Positions 32,864 to 42,053 of a stretch of 64,000 nucleotides of DNA are shown in pieces (the first letter of the stretch is position 1; each line of letters opens with the position of its first letter). Location of the stretch: NCBI RefSeq assembly GCF_902686445.1, contig NC_062218.1, forward strand, positions 136,509,241-136,573,240. The letters are read 5' to 3'. The notes below the pieces were generated by a model, which was not told the origin of the DNA, did no database searches, and worked only from the letters and a program-made list of their open reading frames with translations. This DNA is from Sciurus carolinensis. Its lineage: Eukaryota; Chordata; Mammalia; Rodentia; Sciuridae. The position numbers and the translations under genes were made by a program.

Positions 32864-32893
<30 letters not shown>
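32864..32893. repeat. (AC)15 microsatellite
   Basis: Thirty bases of perfect AC dinucleotide, probably grown from the tail of the ID element at 32,867-32,959. It creates Val-Cys runs in chance frames on the minus strand. Confidence 0.97.
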
Positions 32894-32895
<2 letters not shown>

Positions 32896-32959
32896 TTGTG
32901 GTATTTGGGGATTCAATTCAGGCCTCGCACATCCCAGGCAAATGCTGTATTCCCCGCTC
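32867..32959 (-). mobile_element. ID SINE fragment with CA-microsatellite tail
   Basis: Reverse of an ID element: GTGGTATTTGGGGATTCAAT (B box region), CAGGCCTCGCACATCCCAGG, CAAATGCTGTA. On its 3' side (left) lies (AC)15 at 32,864-32,893, where the A tail should be. Flanks TTCTGTACA at 32,858-32,866 and 32,960-32,968 are a 9-bp duplication. Confidence 0.75.
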
Positions 32960-33059
32960 TTCTGTACATGTTTTGAAGGTAGAACTACTGACAGATTGGA
33001 CGTGGACATGGAGGTGGTGCACAGGAGGAAGGAGGAATGAAGAAAAAAGGATGACAACC

Positions 33060-36000
33060 CAGCCCGAGCACCTGGAAGGATGGCGTGGCCACTTCCTGAC
33101 ACAAGGAAGGCAGTGGGAGGAGCAGGTTTAGTACTTAGGGAGTCAGGGTGGAAAAGAATTCCTAATTGCTGTGGAATCCTGATCAATTTAAGGAAGCAGA
33201 AAGATGGGGGACACTCCCAGGGGTTCGCTGCACCAGCACGGCGCTTCCTGTCTGATGAGGGCCAGTTACGGGTGGGGCCACGTGGAAAGCCCCGTGCCAG
33301 CTCCATTCTCTGGTGGGAAGCTGCCCACCAGCTGGACTGCCTTGAGGACTCACTCTCTGGGGGGTTTTGGCTCTCACCAGGTTTTGGCTTGTGAACAGAG
33401 AGTTGTGGGCCCCCTGGGAAGTGTCCTTGCCTCCCACCCAGTCCTTTAGCCATGGTGATATCTGTGGTCTCCTCAGGCCAATGATCATGAGTCCCTGTGT
33501 TCAAGATCCTCATCTCCTGTGTCTGTGTCTATGACTCCTCTTGTCTAATAGCCATGGTATCAATGTCCAGTATTGCCTGTGTAGTGTCCACAATCTTCTG
33601 TGGACATCCCCATTCTCTCATGTCTGCAATTCTTTCCTGAGGCAGTTGGACAGCCTGGGACATGGCAGGATGCCTGTCCCTAGCGACCTTACTCTTGGTG
33701 CACATGGGGGAGGTGAGTATGGCTAACTTGGAAGTGTGCCTGGCCCGCTAGCAGTTTCCTCCATCAACTCTATCTCCCCTTGCTCTCCTTCCTTCACCCA
33801 CCTCTTCTGCCTTCTCCTCCCTCTCATTCCCCAGGGCTAGCCTATTGCTTAGGCCTACATGGGGTATTTGCTATCTACCCACTGTCTGGACTCTGCTGCT
33901 GGGGACAGAGATCTGAGGTAGTTTTCCTGCCAGGTTTGGATTAGAGGGGGCTGGGGCACCTGATTTCCTGTTCTGGGGAATCCTCGGGAGAGGAGCTACT
34001 TTGGGGGGGCCTCCCACAAACTGAGGAAACATCCTGGAGGAGTGTCTGTGACTGTGACCTTCACTGGGCTCCTTTGTTGTGTATGTGGTAAGTAATGTCA
34101 TTAAGATGAATGTGTGTTTTGGTAAAGGGTGTAAATATATGAATAGTGTCCTCTCCAGCCCCATAGATCACCCTGTGTTTATTCAGTGCCTGGTGCATAA
34201 GCCAGGAGGCATGCATTGCTATTGGGGGCTGGGAGTTTTAAAGTACATTAAAGGAGTTTACTGAAAACTCTTGGCAAACAGATAAAACACATTACTCTAA
34301 TTCCCAAGGCATTGCAGACAGAATGTCCCGAAAACCTGCAGTGTAATAACTCACAGGGAGCTGTGGCAGGCAGCCTTTGAGGCCTCAGAAGCACTGCTTT
34401 TGTAAACTTCAGAGGCGGCCAAGAATGGTCCCCTAGGAGCCTCCTGTCCTGTCTTTTATTAACCTCCCTGTTCCTGGTGAGAAGCTGCAGTGGGAATCTT
34501 GCCGGCAGTGTTGACATCTGCCCTTTTCTAGGGTTAGCATGTAGGGGTGGAGGGACTGAGACCCTCCCAAGTTCTCTGCTGCACTCCTCCCTGTCCACGT
34601 GACCTTCAGTCACAGGCTCTGCTGGTTAGTCAACTTCACAACAATGAATTCAGACTTCCTATGAAGTGTCCAGGATGCTCTTAGTGGCACAGGTGGAAGT
34701 GGGGTATGAGTGATTGGGTTTGACAAGCACCTAGAGGACTTGATCTCCAGCTATATGTAGGGAACGTCTATGTGGAGGTGGACTTGCCACCCCCTGGAGT
34801 TTGCGTGAGATCCCACAGGTACGTGGCTTGCTTTGCTTCCTTTCACCTTTCCGTGGAGATGGAAAATGTCCAGAACATGCAGATTCAAGGCAATCAGCAC
34901 CTTGTGCCCATAGTGGACACTACCACTATTCTCCAGAGCACAGGGAAAGCCAGGACCATCATGGGGAGGAGAAATGGTGGGCTGGTGGGTGGCTTAGCTT
35001 CTAGTTATCTGTGTGGTCAAAGGTGGATAACAGCCAGAGGCCAGAACTTTGATGGCCCTGGACCCATTTCTTGGAGCTCAGGATGGGCTTTCTTGAGCAG
35101 GGTTCCTCCCTGGCTGCCAGTTTTGAGGCTGACAGCTGACCCACTCCCCAAAAGCTGGGCTGAGTCTGCTTTGCTGAAGGCCACTGGCAGGTCCAACACA
35201 TTTGTGGAGGGTAAGCAAGGGATCTTTAGCAGGTGGTGTATAGAGAGGGAGGGATAGTTAGAGGGCAGAGCTGGGGGAAGCCTGTCCCCTTGGGGGAAGG
35301 TCCTTCCATTGTCTAGGATCAAGTTCTCCCAGCAGAACACATGCTTGTGGGAGAAGAGTCTTCCACAAACTGGAGATGAAGCAGCAGATGAAGCCTAGTG
35401 GGTTGCATGAGCTAAAATATCAGGGACCTCTGAAAGATGTCATGTAGGAAGAAAGGTTAGTGCTACCTGCACTCACAGTTGATAGTGAGGTCACATTCTC
35501 ACCTGTGTCACACAAAGACAATCATAGTAAACAACTCTCAAAATAGCAATGCCTGGGATTTACAAGCATGTACTACCAGGGCTGGGATTGTGGGTTAAGA
35601 GGCAGAGAGATCCTGGTGTTCATGGCTGCCTCATTGGTGTGTCTCAAGTGCTGTTCCTTGTGGGGTGGCCCCAGAGCCTCCAGTCAGAGTCTGGCTTTGA
35701 TGTCTCTAAACTTGGGTGCTTGTTTCTTTTTCTATGAGAATGTACACAGGCTTCTAGTTGCAAATGAGCACAGGCTTCTAGTTGCATCGTGTCCTGGTAC
35801 TTTGCACACATAGCATTGTAGTTAAGTGTCCTTGGAGCTTGGACTGGTCCGGGCCCTGCTGCAGATGGGGATTGGGAGCACCCCAAGTGGCCCACATGGA
35901 CTTGACCTGCACTTTCCTCCAGTCCCAGGTTATGGGGGCCTGGGAAATTGATAGCTTTGTCTGAGACTTAATTGCTCGGAGATAACGACGTAGAGTTTCC

Positions 36001-36090
36001 CCCTAAGGGAGACACAGAAATTAGACCTCCTTAACTTGACTGACCCCTTCTCAGCCATGGCTGCCATTTGAAAGCATCCTCCACCCCCCC
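33060..36090. other. long repeat-poor unique region
   Basis: About 3 kb with no confident interspersed repeat, unusual in this window. Frames up to 222 codons occur but run across repeats or oppose one another. About 34,225-34,420 is repeat-free with GGAGTTTACTGAAAACTCTT and GTCCCGAAAACCTGCAGTGT and may be conserved. Confidence 0.42.
35740..35786. repeat. 24-bp tandem duplication, two copies
   Basis: CACAGGCTTCTAGTTGCA occurs at 35,745-35,762 and again at 35,769-35,786, with the preceding bases also similar, giving a period of 24 bp. Confidence 0.9.
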
Positions 36091-36094
36091 CACC

Positions 36095-36345
36095 GTGCCA
36101 CCGTGCAAGTGGTATTGTTTAAAGTAGTTGTTCGATGGGGCAACTTATTAATCTAGCATTAGTTACGGTAGTTAAGCTTTTAGAGATAATGAAATGTAAA
36201 TGTGCCTCTAGAACATGCCGCGATTCCTGCAAACCAAACACATTCGTGAAGAAAAATGGTTGCAGTAAGATTATAGAGAATATTAATTGTGTGGATTTAC
36301 ATACTCTACAGATGGTGATGCAGATGCTGGGTAGAGTTGGGAACC
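36095..36345. promoter_or_regulatory. candidate conserved non-coding element
   Basis: Repeat-free and AT-rich with scattered retained CpGs (TTGTTCGATGG, GTTACGGTAG, ATGCCGCGATTCC, CATTCGTGAAG), plus ACTTATTAATCTAGC and ATATTAATTGTGTGG. The 71-codon open frame at 36,135-36,350 shows no protein family I know. It looks like a developmental enhancer core, by inference. Confidence 0.35.
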
Positions 36346-36429
36346 TTTGAGAACTTCCAGAGAGAGTCCTGGCCTGTCTTTGCTCTTCCTGTTGGGAATG
36401 TAGCCTTAACTAATTCCTGAAGGCTTCCC

Positions 36430-36560
36430 ACTGAAGTTTTATGGATGAAGAAGCAGAGGTGCAGAAAGTTTAAGAAAGTTTAAGTAGCCTGACCAAGCCA
36501 CACAGGGGTGAGAGGCAGGGCAGGGCCTGGAGCCTGGGCAGGCTGCCTCTGTGCTCTGAC
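36430..36560 (-). mobile_element. partial MIR SINE
   Basis: TTTTATGGATGAAGAAGCAG, AGGTGCAGAAAGTTTAAG and GACCAAGCCACACAGG are the reverse of MIR. The 10-mer AAAGTTTAAG is duplicated head to tail near 36,465-36,485. Confidence 0.55.
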
Positions 36561-36734
36561 TGGTCCCCATTTCCCCACAGGAAGCCTCCCAGGCTGCCCT
36601 GCCCACCTGTGTTCCTGGCAGGTCCTCAGCTGGTCACTCTGCATCTATCCTGACCACCTCCCTCCTCCACATCCTCTGTCATCAGGAGAGTGACCCTTAA
36701 AGCCGTAAATAGGCAGTGATTATTATTTTTTAAT

Positions 36735-36925
36735 CAACAAGTGTTAATTATTGAGTGCCCGTGTGCAGCAGGCACCATGCCAGGCATCGCGGTTCTGGTC
36801 ACTCATGGAGCTGATGTCTCAGCAGTCAGCCAATAACCATCAAGTAGATGTGCAATTACCACCTGTGCGAAGGGCCATGAAGGCCAAGCGAAGAGAGTAA
36901 TGAGAGATTAGAAAATGATGGTAAT
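36735..36925 (-). mobile_element. LINE2 3'-end relic
   Basis: TTAATTATTGAGTGCCCGTG, AGCAGGCACCATGCCAGGC, ATGGAGCTGATGTCTCAGC, then CAATAACCATCAAGTAGATG match the reverse of the L2 3' end in order. Confidence 0.7.
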
Positions 36926-36974
36926 CATAGAGCAGACACTATCTGCCATGTGCCGGCAAAAAACATTCAAAGTG

Positions 36975-37072
36975 AATCACGCCTGTCTCAAAATTAAAAT
37001 AAAATGGGCTGGGGATGTGGCTCAGTGGTTACTCTCCCCTGGGCTCAATCCCTGATGTCAGAAAAAAAAAAA
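36975..37072 (+). mobile_element. B1-dID SINE with internal deletion of B1
   Basis: Starts ATCACGCCTGTCTCAAAATT: the B1 start (CACGCCTGT) runs straight into the B1 end (CTGTCTCAAAA), so about 80 bp of B1 is missing. The dID part follows (GGGCTGGGGATGTGGCTCAG, GGGCTCAATCCCTG) with an A11-12 tail. Only a short flank match (AAAGTG) is seen. Confidence 0.8.
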
Positions 37073-37239
37073 GTGTAGGGGCACCAATGGAGCTGTGACC
37101 CCAGAGACCCGCAGCCACTCCTTCCTCTGTGACTATTTGCCGGGTCTGGACAGAAACCTTTGCTTCCTACTGCCCAGCCTGTCTTCTCTGCCTGTGTCCA
37201 AGGATAGACTCCCACAGTTTTCGATCCACCTCTCAAAAT

Positions 37240-37430
37240 CCACCTCTCAAGGGCTGTTCTTGACCTAGTAGAACCTCCATCAGTCTATGTCTACACATAT
37301 CTCAACCACCCTTCAGGACATTTCCCACTGACCAACTGTAGGGATTCCTAAAGAACAGGATCTGGGGTGGAGTAGGTATGCAGTGAACATTTGTGACGTG
37401 GATGAATAAATGAATGAATGAATGAGGCTT
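37240..37430 (+). mobile_element. LINE2 3' end with tetranucleotide tail
   Basis: Decayed L2 3' UTR ending GTAGGTATGCAGTGAACATT and GGATGAATAAATGAATGAAT, the typical TGAA-repeat tail of L2. Confidence 0.65.
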
Positions 37431-37496
37431 TCCCTCTAGACTTTAGGGTCTCACTGGATTTATGAATTCCAGCTGGCATTTATTAGATTCATTCCT

Positions 37497-37912
37497 ATAA
37501 TGGGTTTAACAGTGTCCCCCCAAATTCATGTATACTCAGAACCTCAGAATGTCACCTTATTTGAATAGGGTCTATTGTGGATGTATTTGGTTAAGGATCT
37601 TGAGATAAAATCATCTTGGATTTAGAGGGATCTGAAAGTGTCTTTTATGAAGGGGAGAAGACACAGAGAAACACAGAGATGGAGACAGGCTTTGGAGTCC
37701 TGTGTCTAAAAGCCAAGGAACACCTAGGAATGCTGGTAACCATGTGAAGCTAGGAGAGAGGTGTGGAATGAATTTCTCCCTCAGAGCCTTGGCAGAGAAC
37801 CCAGGCCACTGATCCTTTGATTTTGGATGTATGGCCTCCTGAACCGTGAGAGAATAAGTTTCTGTTACCCATTTGATGGGTAACATGTTACGGCAGCCCT
37901 AGGACACTAAAA
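37497..37912 (+). mobile_element. MaLR-type solo LTR (MLT1-like)
   Basis: ACAGTGTCCCCCCAAATTCA, CTCAGAATGTCACCTTATTT, TTTGGTTAAGGATCTTGAGA, GAGAAGACACAGAGAAACAC, CAAGGAACACCTAGGAATGC, TCCCTCAGAGCCTTGGCAGA, CTCCTGAACCGTGAGAGAAT, then TTACGGCAGCCCTAGGACAC. Full-length order of an MLT1-class LTR. Confidence 0.75.
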
Positions 37913-38004
37913 CAAGCCCCACTGTCAGTTCTCACTCCTCTCTAGTCCAAGGGTGGGGTCAGATAAGCAGACAAGTCTGGCTCCCCGCTATATGTCCTTT
38001 GCCT

Positions 38005-38122
38005 GGCATATCAAGTGACCAGCCATTCTGGTTTGCCTGGGGACTGAGGGATTTACTGGAGTGTGGAAATTTGAATGCTGAAATTAAAGTCTTAAGAAAG
38101 TTGGGACAAGTGGTTGCCCTGG
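38005..38122. mobile_element. short palindromic DNA-transposon relic
   Basis: TGACCAGCCATTCTGGTTTG at the left mirrors GGGACAAGTGGTTGCCCTGG at the right in inverted form, around a short centre (GGGATTTACTGGAGTGTGG). This pattern fits a small non-autonomous hAT-type element whose name I do not recall. Confidence 0.45.
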
Positions 38123-38895
38123 CCTGGTGTCTGATAAGTGGTGGGCAGTTGCGTCTTTTAAGTGGGCAGAGTACACGACTGGGCAGCCTGCACATGGGGT
38201 GTGCAAGGATTTTGTGCAAGATCAGATGAGAGCTGGACAGGGAGGGCTGAAGAATTAGAACCTTCTCTGGGCACGGGGAACTGTAACAGGTCTGAGGGCT
38301 GCATGTTTGCTCCTGGGGAGGCCTGGGGATTCCTTTTCTGGAACTCATGGGAGTTTCCTCTAGGCCTCCTGGGAGGCCCCGGGCATTTCAGCCCAGAGGG
38401 GGCTGTCTGTTCCCAGGTAGCAGCTGGCACCTGCCAAGCCAGGAGCTTCTTTGTGAAACAGTGCAGAGAAAGCCCCAGCATATCATAGTCACCCTCCTCC
38501 GTTTAAATATTCTGAATGGAGCTGATTGCCTAAATTGAAGGTATTATGCTATACTGATTGTTATAATTAAAACTATTACCATTTGAAAGAGACCAGAACA
38601 TGGGAAACCACTGCAAAGACTTTTAAAGCTTTTAAGGCATGTTTTTGAAGCAGATAAAAGTGGTTTTGTGTGGAGTGTTTTAAAGAGAGGAGACTGTATG
38701 CAAGAGGGCACCTGTGGGTTCTGCAATGCAGGTCTGGCTGCACAGGACAGGGGACTCTTCTCAGCGAGGTGGGTGGGTAGCCTCTGTGATCTGCTGGCAG
38801 AGGGTGGCAGCTGCCCTGTTGGCCCAGACCTAAGATACAGGCTTTGGGGAGTGCCAGCAGAGGAGTGTTTGGAGGGCAGGAGCCAGGCTGGGATC
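38123..38895. other. unique sequence with a candidate conserved block
   Basis: 38,470-38,660 is AT-rich and repeat-free (CCGTTTAAATATTCTGAATG, GCCTAAATTGAAGG, ATAATTAAAACTATTACC) and may be conserved. The remainder shows no repeat or exon. Confidence 0.35.
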
Positions 38896-38899
38896 AGTA

Positions 38900-38980
38900 G
38901 GAGCATTGCTCTGAAAGTTGGGTTTGTCGAAATAGTCCATTTGCATCCCCCACATTTGGGAAGGACAAGCTTGGCCTCTC
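38900..38980 (+). repeat. inverted repeat, left arm
   Basis: This 81-bp arm is about 80% identical over its first 60 bases to the reverse complement of 39,390-39,467, with an identical 16-base core GCATCCCCCACATTTG. It is not a family I recognise. See the right arm. Confidence 0.85.
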
Positions 38981-39224
38981 AGCTCTGAGCCAGGAAGGGA
39001 GGGAGTGTTTAGCCCCCAGGATTCCAGACAGCAGCAGCAGAGGCTGTAGCAAGGTGTGCTCAGGGCAGGCCTGGGCCAGCAGGAGCTGGGCTTGTACCAG
39101 GGTCTGGGCTTGGCCCTTGGGATCCTCCAAGGCTCAAATTCCAGGCTCTAGACCTGGGTGGGTATGAAGCTGGATCGCAGCCCAAGAAGAGGGGGCGCCG
39201 CAGAGCAGGTAGCAAGAATATCTG

Positions 39225-39360
39225 TTATCGCACCTCTCTCTGCCTTGGCACCCTCACATGGTACAGGTGGAGAAACTGAGGCTCCAAGAGGAAAGAGATG
39301 GACCAGGTCACCTAACTACCGAATGGTTAGAGTGAGGCTCTGAACCCCAGCTCCAGGAGT
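39225..39360 (-). mobile_element. MIR SINE inside the inverted-repeat loop
   Basis: CAGGTGGAGAAACTGAGGCT, CCAAGAGGAAAGAGATGG, CAGGTCACCTAACTACC and AGAGTGAGGCTCTGAACCCC are the reverse of the MIR core and head. Confidence 0.65.
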
Positions 39361-39389
39361 CTATACCCTTTACCTTGGGAATCTCCCTT

Positions 39390-39467
39390 GAGAGTTGGGC
39401 TGTTCCTCTCAAATGTGGGGGATGCCAATCTACTGTTTCAGTAAACCTGACTTTCTGAACAATCCTC
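39390..39467 (-). repeat. inverted repeat, right arm
   Basis: Mirror of 38,900-38,980, about 410 bp away. Both arms also translate alike (HPPHL in both). Two opposite copies of an unnamed repeat, or termini of an eroded DNA transposon, would explain it. Confidence 0.85.
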
Positions 39468-39469
39468 CA

Positions 39470-39830
39470 TTTGATCCAGATGCCAGTTCTTGCCAGTTCT
39501 TTGTTGGACTGGTACTTTGGGTGTGAACTCATGGCTCCGCGGAGTGCTTGTTATGTTTTGAACCCCACCCTCCAACAAACTTTTTTTTCCAATTTTTTCT
39601 TTTCTTTTTTTAAAATTAAAAAAAAAAATCACATAATGTGTGAAATCATTCCTGTTAGGATTTTAGATGTATTTTGATTGATTAAATACATTTAACCCTC
39701 AAACAACCCACGAGGCAGATAGTATACCTTTATTTTTTAGTATAGAAAACACACAGGTAGATTTAGATAGAACCCAGGAAGAGCCTGCAAATGTGATTTC
39801 TGTGCTGTATGTGAAGGGTAGTAGAATATG
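39470..39830. other. AT-rich sequence with T- and A-runs
   Basis: A T-rich run at 39,581-39,612 passes directly into an A-rich run at 39,612-39,630. The stretch 39,690-39,780 resembles a reversed MIR (CAACCCACGAGGCAGATAGT, AATAGAACCCAGG-like), weakly. Confidence 0.35.
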
Positions 39831-39835
39831 CTCAC

Positions 39836-40320
39836 TGTAAAATATGCCACTCTGGCATAAGGATCACTTTGAGCTAACCGTGAAGAAGCAAATGAAATAA
39901 AGCTCTCAGTCCTTCTCCTATTTGGCTAAAAGTGGAACCTGAATTTACAGAGGGGGCAAAAGTTGATGACTGAAGACATGTAGATCTTTCTTGGCCTGGT
40001 GGCCTGCACCAGAGGAATATACATAACAAGCTTTACCTGTTGGTGTTTATCTGCCATTTGATTTCCATATATTGCCTTCCACAGTTTGCAGGTCCTAGAG
40101 ACCCACTTTTCTAAAACTTTCTTTGTTTTTGGAGAGATGCCATATAAACCTGAGTTGTAAAAGCTTCTTTGAGAGACTTCCTGAGCTTTGGTCCATGTGT
40201 ATATAACATAGACACATTAGTAATCTTCTGTTTGTTTTTCTCTTGTAATCTACTTTTGTTACAGGGCCCTAGTTAAGAATTCAAAGGAGTAGAAGGCAAA
40301 ATTATTTTTCTTCCCTTTCA
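39836..40320 (+). mobile_element. solo LTR, ERVL-like
   Basis: A 485-bp TG...CA unit. Landmarks: AGAGGGGGCAAAAGTTGATG, ACTGAAGACATGTAGATC, GTGGCCTGCACCAGAGG, TGGAGAGATGCCATATAAAC, GAGAGACTTCCTGAGCTTTG, GTGTATATAACATAGACACA, ACTTTTGTTACAGGGCCCTA and AAGAATTCAAAGGAGTAGAA. This matches an ERVL-class LTR consensus as I remember it. An AATAAA lies at 39,896-39,901. No internal viral sequence flanks it, so it is a solo LTR. Flanking 5-mers CTCAC and ATGAC agree at only 3 of 5 positions. Confidence 0.6.
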
Positions 40321-40495
40321 ATGACTTCTATATATTTTTTAAGAGAGGTGAACATCTTCCTTGGGCATATACCCCATCTCCAGCAATCGTACCCCCTTCT
40401 CCTGCAGAGAGGAGCATAGTAGTTCTTATTTTAGATTTTATCCCATGAATGTTATGAAGTTATGGAAACTTCTACCTAAGATGGAACACTTTGGT

Positions 40496-40523
40496 GAGAG
40501 AGAGAGAGAAAGAGAGAGAGAGA
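40496..40523. repeat. (GA)n microsatellite
   Basis: Twenty-eight bases of GA with one interruption (GAAAGAG). Confidence 0.95.
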
Positions 40524-41007
40524 TGGAGCTAGAGATCACCTGGCAGGCCTGCACTTACCCTGACACCAGATCTGTCCATAGCTATAAATGCAAGTTCACC
40601 TATCAGTTGTGGACTCACAGATGTTGAGGTTGCCCGCACCAGTCTTTGTAGGTTTTTGCCATCTTAAGCACAAGCTCTTCGTTCTCTCTTCAGAGCATAC
40701 TTTTGTTTTACCAAATTCATGTTTTCAGAATTGTAATCCCCAAGACCAATTAAAGTTCTTTCATACATTATGTCCTTGATATTAACAATTTAAACACACA
40801 CACTTTCTCCACATAAATAGTACCTTTTGGTACATAATTATTTTTCAACTTGCTTGTTTTATCACAGAAGAGATGTCTCTGAAGAAGGGTTCAAGGATTT
40901 CTTGAGATGGGGAACTCAACTCAGGATCAGTGGGCTCCTTGGTGTATATGACAGAAAGAATTTTAGCATACATCAGTCATAGGAATAGACAGGTTATTTG
41001 GAAAGTA

Positions 41008-41126
41008 GATACACATTCAAAGGAGAATGTGGGCAATTTTAAGGGAGAGATATCTTTGGGCGTAAGAGCAAGGGATACACTCTCAAGGGAGAAGTGGGCC
41101 ATCTTGAGGGTGAAAGACACATTTGG
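41008..41126. repeat. imperfect 66-bp tandem duplication
   Basis: GATACACATTCAAAGGAGAA with GTGGGCAATTTTAAGGGAG from 41,008 recurs as GATACACTCTCAAGGGAGAA with GTGGGCCATCTTGAGGG from 41,074, about 75% alike over 52 bp. Confidence 0.8.
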
Positions 41127-41689
41127 GGTTCCTTGCTCTTCTTTTAAAGAAAACTTGGTTAAGTGTGGGTATATGCAGGGATGATGTTTATCTGGTTATC
41201 TCAAGGCAGTTTATGGTGGTCTGATAACCCTCAGGATCCTTAGGCTGAGGTGGTATTCATTATCTGATCAACCGATAATGCTGCAAAATCCTCTACCATG
41301 ACAGGTTTCTTAAAACATTATATATTTTTTTGCTTAATCTACTTATTGGGGAGTCAATTAACAGTGCACAGGTATCTTTACAGATTTCCCATGATTTGGG
41401 AGCAAAAAGTCTGAAAAATATGCAGAAAAATATGCAAATTTTATTTCCTTTACCTTCCTTAATGTCTCATTTCTACCTATTTTTTTAAAAATATATCATC
41501 TATCCTACCTCAGTTTCACCAAAAAATGCATCTTGGAGATATCTTTCTGCCAGCCCTTACCCTTTTTAACAGCTGCTGCTAACTGCAGTGTTCCCTACCT
41601 GACTTCCTATAGAATATATACAAATACTCATGAAGATGAAGATTAAAAAAAAGAGATGTGGCAGTTTGGCAACTATTAAAATATAGCTA

Positions 41690-41900
41690 TTATCAAGTAT
41701 CAGAAGGGTCAAGGGAGAATTCTCCCTCACCGCTGATGGGAAAGTACTTTGGTACTTACAGTCTCTGTGGAGGGCGACTGGGCATATCTATTAAATTGAA
41801 GCCATTGTCCCAGCCACCCTGCTTCTAGATGTCTAGCTTAGACAACTATGCACATACATAGCATCAAGAGATGTGTCCAGTGATGTTTCTGAAGCCCCTT
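41690..41900 (+). mobile_element. possible old L1/HAL1 fragment
   Basis: CTGATGGGAAAGTACTTTGG, GGAGGGCGACTGGGCATATC and CCTGCTTCTAGATGTCTAGC resemble the ORF2 3' region of old L1. Strongly decayed. Confidence 0.45.
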
Positions 41901-42053
41901 GACCAGCACAGCATTGAAGACCCCCTATTTTCTCTCTTAGTCTCATCTCTCAGTGGATTTTAAGATGCTAAGGTCAGGCATACAGGAAGTGAAAACAGAT
42001 ACGACCCCATGCCAGGAGATCTGCAGTCCCTTTGTTTGCTTCTTTAACTTCTT

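Larger units (their letters stand above)
31965..33030 (-). mobile_element. ancient mammalian repeat split by two later insertions
   Basis: Pieces at 31,965-32,152, 32,731-32,866 and 32,960-33,030 read continuously: CAAGGACTTTGGTTTTTACC, AAGTGACATGATCTGACTTA, then TAATAGACTGG, GAGAATGGTGGCTTGGACCA, then GTTTTGAAGGTAGAACTACT, ACAGATTGGACGTGG, AAGGATGAC. These phrases belong to one old mammal-wide consensus as I remember it (possibly LINE2-related). An LTR and an ID SINE interrupt it. Strand is assigned by that assumption. Confidence 0.55.
40321..41685. other. AT-rich sequence, family unknown
   Basis: No gene. About 40,845-41,330 reads like part of an LTR or other retroelement (GAACTCAACTCAGGATCAGT, TAGACAGGTTATTTGG) but I cannot name it. 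A GA run lies at 40,496-40,523 and an imperfect 66-bp tandem duplication at 41,008-41,126. Confidence 0.38.

Noticed and set aside
32845..33513. 222-codon minus-strand open frame
   Set aside because: It runs through the ID fragment, the CA microsatellite (poly Cys-Val) and an ancient repeat; no domain, and several frames on the other strand are equally open.
36135..36350. Small Cys-rich protein (71 codons)
   Set aside because: Frame lies in an AT-rich enhancer-like block with no translation context or homologue that I recognise.
38900..39467. microRNA precursor
   Set aside because: Arms are about 80 bp and 410 bp apart with a MIR between, far larger than a microRNA hairpin.
39836..40320. 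Endogenous retrovirus with genes
   Set aside because: Only one LTR is present; no gag, pol or env-like sequence follows.
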